From an uncultured Lachnospiraceae bacterium (GTDB taxonomy: Bacteria; Bacillota; Clostridia; Lachnospirales; Lachnospiraceae): a stretch of DNA of 64,000 nt. Shown here in pieces: positions 25,366 through 34,318 of the stretch. Position 1 is the first letter of the stretch; every line of letters starts with the position of its first letter. The stretch is taken from contig CAJUJY010000010.1 of NCBI GenBank assembly GCA_910586555.1, positions 1 to 64,000 of the forward strand, read 5' to 3'. The position numbers and the translations under genes are program-made. The notes under the pieces were generated by a model. The model worked only from the letters and a program-made list of their open reading frames with translations, searched no databases and was not told where the DNA came from.

Positions 25366-25595
25366 ATTATTTATCCTTTCCGAACATAAGTTCATTTTAA
25401 TTATAATAACCCCTTCTAACTATTCTGTCAACAATTATTTATCCATGCCTGATGCCAGATACCATGCCTGTTTTATAAATTATTCCTTAACCTGCCATAT
25501 TATAAGGCATTGTGGAACAATTTTATTAAACGGGTATGGAAAATATAAAGTATTTAGTATGTTTAATTTACCACTTATTAATACGTATGTCAATA

Positions 25596-26210
25596 TTACC
25601 TTAACCTTTGTGTTTCATAATGTTCAAATGTCTGTAAGCAGTGCAGTATTGAATCATATTGTTCCTCTTCACTTCCATCTTCCAGTACTATATCAAGTGC
25701 TACAGCAATATTATTTAATAAACGCTTGTCAAGGTATTTCCTAAGGCTTGTAAATATAATGTATTTTTCATGGTATGTCCTTGCATCAAGCATTTCCATA
25801 AATCCTTTTTCTGCAATTTCACTATCTGGTATTTTCCCTGCAATTTTCCTGTCTATAGTTCCATTTAACAATGCCTCTCTAAATACATTGCTGCTTATAC
25901 ATGCATCTTCTGTTTCTGTAACTATGCCTTCCTTAGCAGGTATACTATTACCTTCTGTTATGCCAGCATTTGCTGTTATGCCTGTTGTACCAGCCTGGCA
26001 CGGCATGTACTTCTGCCAGTTTTTATTATTAAATATCTCACCCGTAAAACTTTCCAATGGTTCTTCCCATATATCAAATGGCGGGGACATTTTCTGGTAA
26101 ACCACTTCCATTCCTTTATCTTTATAATTCTTTGCAATACATATTATCTGTAATATATTCCCGTCTGGATCCTTATAGAAACTTCCTGGTAATGGTATAT
26201 TTTTGTCCAT
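25596..26210 (-). CDS. DUF1653-containing protein
   Basis: A 204-aa protein. The N-terminal ~60 residues (GSFYKDPDGNILQIICIAKN, then MEVVYQKMSPPFDIWEEPLE) match the small DUF1653 domain. The rest is an acidic, helical extension with a Gly/Thr-rich linker (AGTTGITANAGITEGN) that DUF1653 proteins usually lack. Its function is unknown. It is separated from recA by about 230 nt with no other gene. Confidence 0.75.
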   Translation of the reverse strand: MDKNIPLPGSFYKDPDGNILQIICIAKNYKDKGMEVVYQKMSPPFDIWEEPLESFTGEIFNNKNWQKYMPCQAGTTGITANAGITEGNSIPAKEGIVTETEDACISSNVFREALLNGTIDRKIAGKIPDSEIAEKGFMEMLDARTYHEKYIIFTSLRKYLDKRLLNNIAVALDIVLEDGSEEEQYDSILHCLQTFEHYETQRLR

Positions 26211-26320
26211 GCTAATCTCCTTCCATTGACATAAGTTTTAAAAACCACTATTATTTACATATTGTATTATTATACTGAATTTTATAAATTTCTACAAGTA
26301 TATGCAAAGAAAGGAAAGAT

Positions 26321-26962
26321 ATGAAAATTAATAAAGAAAATATGCTTTTATATGCCATTACTGACAGAAAATGGCTAAATGGCAGGACTCTTGCTTCACA
26401 AGTTGAAGAAGTTTTAAAAAATGGTGTAACTTTTCTACAGTTGCGTGAAAAAAACTTGACTTATGATGAACTTGTTAAAGAAGCAATACAGATAAAAAAA
26501 ATTGCTGCAAAGTATAAAGTGCCTTTTGTTATTAATGATAATATTTACGCTGCCCTGGAAGCTGGCGCTGACGGTGTACATATTGGACAAGGTGATGCCA
26601 GTTACCAAGAGGCAAGAAAGCTTTTGGGGGACAATAAAATCATTGGCATGACTGCGCATAACCTGAATGAAGCACTGGATGCACAAAATGCAGGGGCAGA
26701 TTATATCGGGGCAGGTGCAGTTTTTACAACTTCTACAAAACATGACACTATACCAATGCAATTTAACACGCTTAAAGAAATAACAGATAATATTTCAATT
26801 CCTGTTGTTGCAATCGGGGGCATTAACCATGAAAATATTAAAGAACTTAAAGGTCTTGGCATTAATGGGGTTGCTGTTATTTCTGCACTTTTTGCACAGG
26901 AAAATATTGGCATTGCAACTGCCAGAATGTTAGATTTAAGCAAGGAGATTGTAAATGGATAA
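26321..26962 (+). CDS. thiE: thiamine-phosphate synthase
   Basis: A 213-aa TIM-barrel enzyme joining HMP-PP and the thiazole phosphate. TFLQLREKN, PFVINDNIYAALEAGADGVH, IGQGDASYQEARKLLG, IGAGAVFTTSTKHD and VVAIGGINHENIKEL are the substrate and phosphate-binding motifs. AAAGGAAAG precedes the ATG. It overlaps the HAD gene by 8 nt. No riboswitch is visible upstream of it, unlike thiC. Confidence 0.93.
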   Translation: MKINKENMLLYAITDRKWLNGRTLASQVEEVLKNGVTFLQLREKNLTYDELVKEAIQIKKIAAKYKVPFVINDNIYAALEAGADGVHIGQGDASYQEARKLLGDNKIIGMTAHNLNEALDAQNAGADYIGAGAVFTTSTKHDTIPMQFNTLKEITDNISIPVVAIGGINHENIKELKGLGINGVAVISALFAQENIGIATARMLDLSKEIVNG

Positions 26963-27578
26963 AAAATTATTTATATTTGACATGGATGGCACACTGCTTG
27001 ATTCTATGCCGCTTTGGAGGGACTTTGACAATAATTACCTTAAATCATATAATATAACACCCCCTGGCAATATTAACCAGATAGTAGCATCCCTTACGCT
27101 TAAGGAATGTGCAGATTATTTTATAAGCCTTGGCATAAAAAAGGACAGTAACTTTATTATTTCAGAAGTAATTTCCATTGTACGTAATGAATACGAAAAC
27201 AATATTCCATTAAAGCCTGGCATGTATAAACTGTTAAAGGAATTATATTTAAACGGGCATACAATATGCCTTCTTACCACATCAGAAAAAGAATATGCAA
27301 TTCCTGCCCTTAAAAGGCTTGGTATATATAATTACTTTGATGCAGTTTATACAAGCTCAGAACTAAATATGGATAAAAGGACTCCTGGGATTTATAAGGC
27401 TGTCTGCAATAAATACAATATACTGCCGCAAAATACCACTGTATATGAAGACACAATTTTTGCAGTGCGTTCTGCAAAAGGTGCTGGCTGCCATGTTGTA
27501 GCTGTGTATGATAAAGAATCTTCCCCGTACTGGGAAGAAATACAAAAAACAGCCGATGAAGTATTTACATACAGCTAG
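26955..27578 (+). CDS. HAD-superfamily phosphatase coupled to thiE
   Basis: A 207-aa protein of the beta-phosphoglucomutase-like HAD group. Motif I DMDGTLLDSMPLW holds the nucleophile Asp, motif II is LLTTSEK, Lys in DKRTPG is motif III, and YEDTIFAVRSAKGAG is motif IV. Its start lies inside the end of thiE (ATG at 26955, GGAG upstream). The close coupling suggests a role in thiamine metabolism, for example as thiamine phosphate phosphatase; this is inferred from context. It ends in TAG and overlaps the convergent thiD by 14 nt. Confidence 0.88.
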   Translation: MDKKLFIFDMDGTLLDSMPLWRDFDNNYLKSYNITPPGNINQIVASLTLKECADYFISLGIKKDSNFIISEVISIVRNEYENNIPLKPGMYKLLKELYLNGHTICLLTTSEKEYAIPALKRLGIYNYFDAVYTSSELNMDKRTPGIYKAVCNKYNILPQNTTVYEDTIFAVRSAKGAGCHVVAVYDKESSPYWEEIQKTADEVFTYS

Positions 27579-28512
27579 TACCAGTCCTGTTTATATTCCA
27601 GCAATGGTCAGCAGGGCCGTTCCCATGCCCTATACAAAGCCCTGCTTTTAATGCATTTGTTAAATAACTTTTTGCCAGTGCTGCTGATACTGCAATATCC
27701 TTTCCAGATGCCAGGCCGCATGCTATTGCAGATGAAAGTGTACAGCCTGTACCATGTGTGTTCTTTGTGTCCACCCTTTCATGTATAAACCAGGCCTTTC
27801 TTCCATTGCCCTCAACTTTTATAATATCACCTGCATTTTCTATAAAGCCAGCCCAGGCACCAGGGCTTGCCCATGCAAAATCCAGGGCTGTTTCCTCTGT
27901 ACAGTACAACAAATCATCAGCACCCCCGGTTCCATGCCCTCCTTTAATAAGCACATTTGTACCACTTTTTTTACAAAGTTCTGATGCTGCAAGCAGCATA
28001 TCATTTTTATTATTTATAGTAATTCCTGTTAATGCCTGTGCTTCAGGTATATTGGGTGTAATAAGCACTGCAAGCGGCAGCAGTTTTTCCTTAAGTGCTT
28101 CTGCCGCCTGTGGTTCTAAAAGCTGGCTTCCACTTGTTGAAACAAATACAGGGTCAACTACTATATTTTTAAGGTTATATTCTTTTATCTTCTGTGAAAC
28201 TACATCTATTATTTCCTCTGAAAAAAGCATACCAGTCTTAACTGCATCAGGCATAATATCTGTACATACTGCATCAATCTGTTCTGCTACAGTTTCTGCG
28301 GGTACAGGCTCTGATTTTAAAACCCCTTTTGTATTCTGTACAGTTATGGCAGTAATAACACTCATTCCATAAATACCATATGCTGTCATTGTTTTTAAAT
28401 CAGCCTGTATGCCTGCTCCCCCGCTACAGTCTGAACCTGCTATAGTTAATACCTTTTTACGTATACAAGGCATTAATCCTGGTTTACTTAAATCTTTACT
28501 ATTATTTTCCAT
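27565..28512 (-). CDS. thiD: hydroxymethylpyrimidine/phosphomethylpyrimidine kinase
   Basis: A 315-aa protein from the ATG at 28512 (GAGGG upstream). The ribokinase-fold motifs are VLTIAGSDCSGGAGIQADLK at the N-terminus, VKTGMLFSEEII, ITPNIPEAQALTG, and the C-terminal anion hole and base NTHGTGCTLSSAIACGLASG. It phosphorylates HMP and HMP-P. An extra segment (WASPGAWAGFIENAG) before the ATP site is longer than in typical ThiD. It follows thiC in the riboswitch-controlled transcript. Confidence 0.92.
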   Translation of the reverse strand: MENNSKDLSKPGLMPCIRKKVLTIAGSDCSGGAGIQADLKTMTAYGIYGMSVITAITVQNTKGVLKSEPVPAETVAEQIDAVCTDIMPDAVKTGMLFSEEIIDVVSQKIKEYNLKNIVVDPVFVSTSGSQLLEPQAAEALKEKLLPLAVLITPNIPEAQALTGITINNKNDMLLAASELCKKSGTNVLIKGGHGTGGADDLLYCTEETALDFAWASPGAWAGFIENAGDIIKVEGNGRKAWFIHERVDTKNTHGTGCTLSSAIACGLASGKDIAVSAALAKSYLTNALKAGLCIGHGNGPADHCWNINRTGTSCM

Positions 28513-28617
28513 AATAACCCTCATTCCCGTCAAAGCCTGGTTTATTCTCCCCATATATTTTATATAACACAATAAGTAATAATTTCCAGGCAGTATTTTG
28601 TATTCTTTGCATATATT

Positions 28618-29925
28618 TTACTCATCATAAATTGACACAATTTCACCATCAAGTATACGGTTCATATTTTTAACAGCACAAAAATTCCCGCACATAGAAC
28701 ATGTATCTTCTTTTCCAGGTTTTGCAGATTCGCGGTAAGCCCTTGCTTTACCTGGATCTATTGAAATGTTAAACATTTCTTCCCAGTCAAGTTTTTTCCT
28801 TGCCATGCTCATAGCATCATCCCAGTCCCTTGCACCTTTAATGCCTTTTGCAATATCTGCGGCATGTGCAGCAATTTTAGAGGCCATTATCCCTTCTTTA
28901 ACATCATCTACATCAGGAAGGCGCAAATGTTCAGCAGGTGTTACATAGCAAAGGAAAGATGCCCCGTTTGCAGCAGCTATGGCTCCTCCTATTGCAGCAG
29001 TAATATGGTCATACCCTGGTGCAACATCAGTAACAAGCGGTCCAAGTACATAGAAAGGCGCACCATTACATATTGTCTGCTGTATCTTCATATTTGCTGC
29101 TATCTGGTCTAAAGGCATATGCCCAGGGCCTTCAACCATTACTTGCACATCCTTTTCCCATGCACGTTTTGTAAGTTCACCAAGTGTTATAAGTTCTTCT
29201 ATCTGGGAAATATCAGAAGCATCTTTTAAACAGCCTGGACGGCACGCATCACCAAGGCTCATTGTTACATCATATTCACGGCAGATATCAAGTATTTCAT
29301 CATAATATTCATAGAACGGGTTCTCCATTCCTGTCATTTCCATCCACGCAAATATAATTGAACCTCCTCTTGACACAATATTTGCCAGTCTTTTATTCTT
29401 TTTAAACCTGCCTGCTGTTTCTTTATTAATTCCGCAGTGTATTGTCATAAAATCTACACCATCTTCTGCATGCATCCTTACAACATCTATCCACTCCCTT
29501 GCAGTAATTTCTTTTAATGCTTTATGGTAATATACAACTGCATCATATATAGGCACAGTACCAATTACAGCCGGGCACTCTTTAGTAAGCCTGCGCCTGA
29601 ATTTCTGTGTATCACCAAATGAACTTAAATCCATAATAGCCTCTGCCCCAAGATTTACAGCACTTTTAACCTTTTCCATCTCCATTTCAAGATCTATGCA
29701 GTCCCTTGATGTGCCAAGGTTCACATTAATCTTAGTGCGTAACTGGTTACCAATGCCACTTGGCTTAATACATGTATGGCGTTTATTAGCAGGAATAATT
29801 GCCTTTCCACATGCTACAAGCTCCATAAGTTCCTGCTCTTTCATATCTTCACTCTCTGCTACATAAGCTAGTTCCTTTGTAATAATACCCTTTCTTGCTG
29901 CTTCCATCTGTGTAGAATATTCCAT
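28618..29925 (-). CDS. thiC: phosphomethylpyrimidine synthase
   Basis: A 435-aa protein from the ATG at 29925. It makes HMP-P from AIR by radical SAM chemistry. The C-terminal CSMCGNFC motif binds the [4Fe-4S] cluster. Family signatures include SFGDTQKFR, TIHCGINKETAGRF, MVEGPGHMPLDQI and DVAPGYDHITAAIGGA. A GTG three codons upstream is an alternative start. Expression is controlled by the TPP riboswitch and terminator upstream. Confidence 0.96.
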   Translation of the reverse strand: MEYSTQMEAARKGIITKELAYVAESEDMKEQELMELVACGKAIIPANKRHTCIKPSGIGNQLRTKINVNLGTSRDCIDLEMEMEKVKSAVNLGAEAIMDLSSFGDTQKFRRRLTKECPAVIGTVPIYDAVVYYHKALKEITAREWIDVVRMHAEDGVDFMTIHCGINKETAGRFKKNKRLANIVSRGGSIIFAWMEMTGMENPFYEYYDEILDICREYDVTMSLGDACRPGCLKDASDISQIEELITLGELTKRAWEKDVQVMVEGPGHMPLDQIAANMKIQQTICNGAPFYVLGPLVTDVAPGYDHITAAIGGAIAAANGASFLCYVTPAEHLRLPDVDDVKEGIMASKIAAHAADIAKGIKGARDWDDAMSMARKKLDWEEMFNISIDPGKARAYRESAKPGKEDTCSMCGNFCAVKNMNRILDGEIVSIYDE

Positions 29926-30060
29926 ATAGTACACTCTCCTTTTATATTAATTTATTTAGGCGGATATCCGTATTGCCAGCTATTATTTTAATAAAATTAC
30001 TTGTACAAATATATCTAATATTATTTATATTTAATATATTTTATTTAATTACTAAAACAA

Positions 30061-30100
30061 ACACCCTAGATATAATAACAGAAAATATATCCAGGGTGCT
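30061..30100 (-). terminator. riboswitch expression-platform terminator
   Basis: CACCCTGGATATA and TATATCTAGGGTG form a 13-bp stem with one G-T pair, followed by TTTGTTTTAG on the minus strand, between the TPP aptamer and thiC. It would stop transcription when TPP is bound. A second foldable stretch, GGGCAGATTGCGGATATCTGCC, lies just upstream at about 30112-30142. Confidence 0.75.
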
Positions 30101-30189
30101 GTAATTATAAACCAGGCAGATATCCGCAATCTGCCCTGCCAGGAAAAACATTTGCCTTTTAAACATATGTAAAAAAATATAATTAAGCC

Positions 30190-30270
30190 TGTCATCTTCC
30201 TACGACGGTACTAACCGTATCAGGTCAATGGGTCGGATTTTATCCCTCTCAGCTTTAAAGCTCCCCAGAT
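30190..30270 (-). ncRNA. TPP riboswitch (THI element)
   Basis: On the minus strand the conserved THI-box blocks are present in order: GGGGAGC, GCTGAGAGGG, GACCC, a CCTGATACGGTTAGTACC block (the usual AACCTGAT..GGxTAATACC) and GTAGGAAG. The aptamer lies about 265 nt upstream of thiC and regulates thiC-thiD in response to thiamine pyrophosphate. Confidence 0.95.
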
Positions 30271-30468
30271 AAATTTATTAAAAAGTATAGATGTATTATG
30301 TGGTTTTGTCAATACAGCAATACATTTGAGTTTCGTAATTTTATAAAATCAAATATTTTATTATTTTACTATTATTTAATTATAACATTAGTGAATTGTT
30401 TTTATATTTTTTATTTTGGAATAAAACTGGCTAACAGAAAAAATTTGAAAATCTAAAATTAAAATATG

Positions 30469-30497
30469 TTGACAATAAAAATTTGTTATGTTACTAT
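30469..30497 (+). promoter_or_regulatory. sigma-A-type promoter upstream of the nitrilase-like gene
   Basis: TTGACA at 30469-30474, a 17-nt spacer and TACTAT at 30492-30497. Transcription would begin near 30504, about 150 nt before the coding start at 30654. Confidence 0.6.
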
Positions 30498-30524
30498 TAG
30501 GCACATGAAAAGAATTTGTAAGAC

Positions 30525-30560
30525 AAAGGAGTCGTACATGTGTTGTACGTCTCCTTTTTT
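30525..30560 (+). terminator. early terminator or attenuator in the nitrilase-like gene leader
   Basis: AAAGGAGTCGTACA and TGTACGTCTCCTTT form a stem of about 13 bp with one internal T-T mismatch, followed by a run of T. It lies only ~20-55 nt after the predicted transcription start and so could release a ~60-nt RNA or attenuate the gene. A 22-codon frame from the ATG at 30504 runs through it and includes three Cys codons. Confidence 0.6.
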
Positions 30561-30617
30561 CTTTTCTACATGAATATGCGCATATTCTACCCCACATAAA
30601 AATTTGTTACTATTTAT

Positions 30618-30637
30618 GCCGCCAGCTAAAAGGCGGC
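30618..30637 (+). promoter_or_regulatory. GC-rich hairpin directly before the ribosome binding site
   Basis: GCCGCC and GGCGGC pair around an 8-nt A-rich loop, 4 nt before the GGAGG of the gene at 30654. In this AT-rich context it stands out and could affect translation or mRNA stability. Confidence 0.45.
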
Positions 30638-30653
30638 GGAATGGAGGATTATT

Positions 30654-33365
30654 ATGAGTAAAACTTATTTTATAAATAGATACTCTGCAAAAAATATAAT
30701 TGCTTTTAGTGTAACATCTGCAATTATTGCAACATCCTTTTCTCCAATAAAAGCCTTTGCTGCATCAGGAGAAATTACTAGAAGTGAAAGACTCCCACAG
30801 CCCCAAATAACTACTGAATTTGAAGCAAATGAACTTGGTGTAGTCAATTTTACTCCAAAATGGGGTGATAAAGAGGCAAATACTGAACGCATGGAAGACT
30901 ATATTGATGATGCCCACAAAAAAGGAGTAAAAGTTCTTCTATTTCCAGAAATGTGTGTTACAGGCTATGTTTCTTCAAGCAATCCTGACTCTGAAAGTTA
31001 TAAATGGGCTGTTGAAAGCGCAGAACCGCTTGACGGACCTACACAAAAGAATTTTGCTAAGATTTCTGATGAATATGATATGTGGATTATATATGGCTCC
31101 ACACAAACAATAGAAAATGATTCAAAACATGCTTATAATTCTGCATTTATATGTTCACCTGATGGTGATGTTACAGCATACCAGAAAATCACCCCTGTAG
31201 AGGGGGATTGGTGTGTAGCTGGTGATACTCCTGTAATTATTGATACTGAAGAATATGGAAAACTTGGAATCAGTATTTGTTTTGATACATACTCCACACC
31301 AGAATTAGAAAGATATTATGCGGCACAGGGCTGCAATGTTCTTATAAATCCTACTGCTTCCGGAGGCGGCTGGAGTCTTGGCAATATGAACGGCTGGCAG
31401 GAATACTATAAGCTGCGTCTGGAAAGCATCGCTTCCCGTGACGGCTACACTATTTTAAGCTCTAATATAACTGGTGTCAATATGCCTGATGGAAGTGACA
31501 AATTTCCAGGCGGAAGTGTTATCATGCAGGGAAGTTTTAATGGTGCTAAATATTTTGCCGGGGAAAAAGATTCTGATGGCAAAATAACTATAGATGCATC
31601 AATTATAACAAGTAAAGAAGGGCTGCTTACAAACAGCACAGCCCTGATTGCCACTACAGGCTCTACATGTACAAATGCTGATTTTAATCCTGGACTCTAC
31701 ACATCATTATATAAGGAACTGGCCAAAAAGCAGGCAGCATCAGGAGGATCAATTTCCTATAGTCCTGCTAAAACAAATGGATTAAAGGCTGCAACCGTAA
31801 ATATGACAGGTTACTGGGGCAACAAGGCTAAAACAAAAGCTAAAATGCTAGAATACATTAAGGAAGCTGGAGAAAAAGGTGTTAATATTCTGGTATTTCC
31901 TGAAACAGTTTTAACTGGTTATGGATGGATTGAGCCAGAGCAGGATCCATTCTATAAAAAATATGGCGTATCCATGCAGGTTGCTACTGCTGAAACAATT
32001 CCTGGCAATACAACAGAAGAACTGTCAGAATATGCAAAAAAGTACAATATGTATATTATTTTTGGAATGACTGAAAAAGACAAGGATGGTGCAATGTATG
32101 AAAATGGGGTAGAAAAAGTATATAACTCTGCTGCAATTCTCTATCCTGACGGAAAAATTGACTCATATCAGAAAATTCATAGAGCTGGTCTTGAAACAGA
32201 ATGGTCTGTTTGTGGTTCAACACCAAAAATAATTGAAACAAAATGGGGACCTGCTGGTATTGATATATGCCGTGATGGACATTTTTATCCTGAGATTGGC
32301 AGATATTATGCGGCAATGGGTTGTGTATTATTCCTTCATCCGACTGCCACCACAGGTAATCCATGGTATCGTGCAACAAGAATAGGTTCATACACTGACA
32401 GGGATAGTATGGCTGCCATTACATGTAATCTTTTAGGTGGTGATGGTATTTATGTTGCACCTGGAGAAACTTTTAACCCTCTTAGTACTGATAATTTTGA
32501 TGAAAATGGCAACTTTACAGGCGGTAGCAAAATCCCTGGCATCACAGAATATACACCTGATAACAAATCTGAATATTGGAATGGGGATAACTGGCTTGGA
32601 ACAGGCAAAATATTTAACAGTACAAGCTTTATAATTACAAAAGGGCAAAATGGAAACCGTTTAAATTATAATAATACAGGTTCTGCATCAGAAGGATATG
32701 AGAAAAGAACTACAAGCCCGCTTGGACTCGAAATTTCAGATATGGACTTAACAGGATGCGGATTTAATGCTTCTAATTCAACATTTAGAGCAGAACTTTA
32801 TTCTAAAATGTATGACAAATTAGCTTCCATGTATAGAAAAGGTTATAAACAAGTTTATGGTGATAATGCTATAGCTAATCCTGTAACAATAAATCTTTCA
32901 AAAGATACTACGCCAAATAATACTAATAAACTTCCTGTTAATGGAACAGAATTAACTATAAAAAATGCCATATATAAAGTTATAAAAGCCGGAAGCACAG
33001 TTGAATATGTAAAACCAACCGGTAAAAAGTCAAAAAGTATAAATATTCCTTCTAAAGTAAAAGCAGACGGAATTACATATAAAGTAATCTCGATTTCCGC
33101 AAACGCCTTTAAAAACAACAAATCAATTAAAAAAATTACTATTTCAACAAATATACAAAAAATTGGTTCATCTGTATTCCTTAACTGCAAAAAGTTAAAA
33201 AATATTACAATTAAATCTTTAAACATTAATTCTATAGGCAGTAAGGCATTTAAAGGCATTGCACCTGATGCAGTTATTAAAGTACCAGCAAAAAAACTTG
33301 CATATTATAAAAAGGCTCTTAAAAAATCAGGAGTTAATAGTAAAGTTTTAATTAAAAAATTCTAA
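30654..33365 (+). CDS. secreted protein with two nitrilase-type (C-N hydrolase) domains and C-terminal leucine-rich repeats
   Basis: A 903-aa protein. Residues 1-37 form a signal peptide (NIIAFSVTSAIIATSFSP, cut near AFAA). Domain 1 (about 58-345) holds Glu99 in LLFPEMCVTGY, Lys178 in YQKITPVEGDW and Cys209 in GISICFD. Domain 2 (about 377-690) repeats the triad with Glu417, Lys507 and Cys539. The C-terminus (about 790-903) has BspA-like leucine-rich repeats (ANAFKNNKSIKKITI and GSSVFLNCKKLKNITI). Nitrilase-family enzymes hydrolyse amides, nitriles or N-acyl groups and are mostly cytoplasmic, so a secreted tandem form is unusual. Both triads look intact. Substrate unknown. Confidence 0.85.
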   Translation: MSKTYFINRYSAKNIIAFSVTSAIIATSFSPIKAFAASGEITRSERLPQPQITTEFEANELGVVNFTPKWGDKEANTERMEDYIDDAHKKGVKVLLFPEMCVTGYVSSSNPDSESYKWAVESAEPLDGPTQKNFAKISDEYDMWIIYGSTQTIENDSKHAYNSAFICSPDGDVTAYQKITPVEGDWCVAGDTPVIIDTEEYGKLGISICFDTYSTPELERYYAAQGCNVLINPTASGGGWSLGNMNGWQEYYKLRLESIASRDGYTILSSNITGVNMPDGSDKFPGGSVIMQGSFNGAKYFAGEKDSDGKITIDASIITSKEGLLTNSTALIATTGSTCTNADFNPGLYTSLYKELAKKQAASGGSISYSPAKTNGLKAATVNMTGYWGNKAKTKAKMLEYIKEAGEKGVNILVFPETVLTGYGWIEPEQDPFYKKYGVSMQVATAETIPGNTTEELSEYAKKYNMYIIFGMTEKDKDGAMYENGVEKVYNSAAILYPDGKIDSYQKIHRAGLETEWSVCGSTPKIIETKWGPAGIDICRDGHFYPEIGRYYAAMGCVLFLHPTATTGNPWYRATRIGSYTDRDSMAAITCNLLGGDGIYVAPGETFNPLSTDNFDENGNFTGGSKIPGITEYTPDNKSEYWNGDNWLGTGKIFNSTSFIITKGQNGNRLNYNNTGSASEGYEKRTTSPLGLEISDMDLTGCGFNASNSTFRAELYSKMYDKLASMYRKGYKQVYGDNAIANPVTINLSKDTTPNNTNKLPVNGTELTIKNAIYKVIKAGSTVEYVKPTGKKSKSINIPSKVKADGITYKVISISANAFKNNKSIKKITISTNIQKIGSSVFLNCKKLKNITIKSLNINSIGSKAFKGIAPDAVIKVPAKKLAYYKKALKKSGVNSKVLIKKF

Positions 33366-33418
33366 GTTCTATTAAATAAAATAAATTTTCAGAGAACAAA
33401 CCGGGCAAGCCCAGTTTT

Positions 33419-33516
33419 AAGGCTGTTGCACTAGGAATAAAAATACAAGATATAGTATTTTAGTAAAAGATAATTTTCTATATATTGTATAGTATTTTCT
33501 TAATGCGGCAGCCCTT
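33419..33516 (+). terminator. long hairpin after the nitrilase-like gene
   Basis: GGCTGTTGCA at 33421 pairs with TGCGGCAGCC at 33504 around a ~70-nt AT-rich loop. The arms resemble the terminator at 36508-36550 and may be a variant of the same element. Confidence 0.4.
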
Positions 33517-33736
33517 CCTTTAACAGCGTCTTTTTCCTTAAAGGCAAAGAGATTCCCTGACAGACACCAGGTAACAATAAAATATATCTAAAAACCTGCT
33601 GTTATTTAAAAATCATACAGACAAGGTTAAAAAATATCTTATATATACTAAAAAGTAACAATTATCCTGAAACTACATATATATTAATTAGTACGGAAAA
33701 TAATTCCCGTCAATTTTAACTGAAAGGATATCTCTT

Positions 33737-34318
33737 ATGAATAATATGAATTTAAGGCGTCCAAACGACGGCGGCTGTAAAATGAATTACAATTTTAACC
33801 AGAATAGTAATAATTGTGGCTGTAATCCAAATTACAGAATGGAATGTGGAAACAATAAACCTGGTTGTGGACATAATCCAGAATGTGGAAATAATAAGCC
33901 TGGTTGTGGACATAATCCAGAATGTGGAAATAATAAACCTGGTTGTGGACATAATCCGGAATGTGGAAATAATAAACCTTCTTGTGGCTGTAACCATGAA
34001 TGTGGAGTCAATAAACCTTCTTGTGGCTGTAACCATGAATGTGGAGTCAATAAACCTTCTTGTGGCTGTAACCATGAATGTGGAGTCAATAAGCCTTCTT
34101 GTGGCTGTAATCCAAATTGTGATGCAGATTCCAGTTTATATAATGACCCATTAAAAGGCATGGCATTAGCAATAGGTTATGTTCCCTGGCAGCAATGGTG
34201 CAAAGTTTATGATTTATGCAAGGGGCTGGAACGTGGAACAATTTTTCCTCCGCTTGACCTGCCATTTTATGGATGTATTCCACGTGGATATTTTAAAGGA
34301 CAGGGGGGCGCGCAATGA
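33737..34318 (+). CDS. cotJA: spore coat protein CotJA with Cys-rich repeat extension
   Basis: A 193-aa protein. The C-terminal ~65 residues (GMALAIGYVPWQQWCKVYDL, then ERGTIFPPLDLPF) are CotJA. The N-terminal ~125 residues are not part of classic CotJA: after an Asn-rich lead there are seven 13-aa repeats from residue 36, three of the ECGNNKPGCGHNP type and four of the ECGxNKPSCGCNx type. The many Cys and His residues could bind metal or form disulfide cross-links in the coat. It overlaps cotJB by 4 nt. Confidence 0.88.
   Translation: MNNMNLRRPNDGGCKMNYNFNQNSNNCGCNPNYRMECGNNKPGCGHNPECGNNKPGCGHNPECGNNKPGCGHNPECGNNKPSCGCNHECGVNKPSCGCNHECGVNKPSCGCNHECGVNKPSCGCNPNCDADSSLYNDPLKGMALAIGYVPWQQWCKVYDLCKGLERGTIFPPLDLPFYGCIPRGYFKGQGGAQ
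33842..34114 (+). repeat. 39-bp coding minisatellite in cotJA, seven units
   Basis: Seven in-frame 39-nt units encode the 13-residue Cys-rich motif. Units 1-3 and 4-7 are two homogenised subtypes, which points to expansion by slippage or unequal recombination. Confidence 0.9.

Noticed and set aside
27758..28372. 204-codon plus-strand frame
   Set aside because: It is antisense to thiD, whose motifs are unambiguous.
33842..34114. Regular repeats suggesting a CRISPR array
   Set aside because: The units are in-frame coding repeats without unique spacers and lie inside cotJA.
33752..34161. Minus-strand repetitive frames over cotJA
   Set aside because: They are produced by the coding repeat on the other strand and have no start signals.
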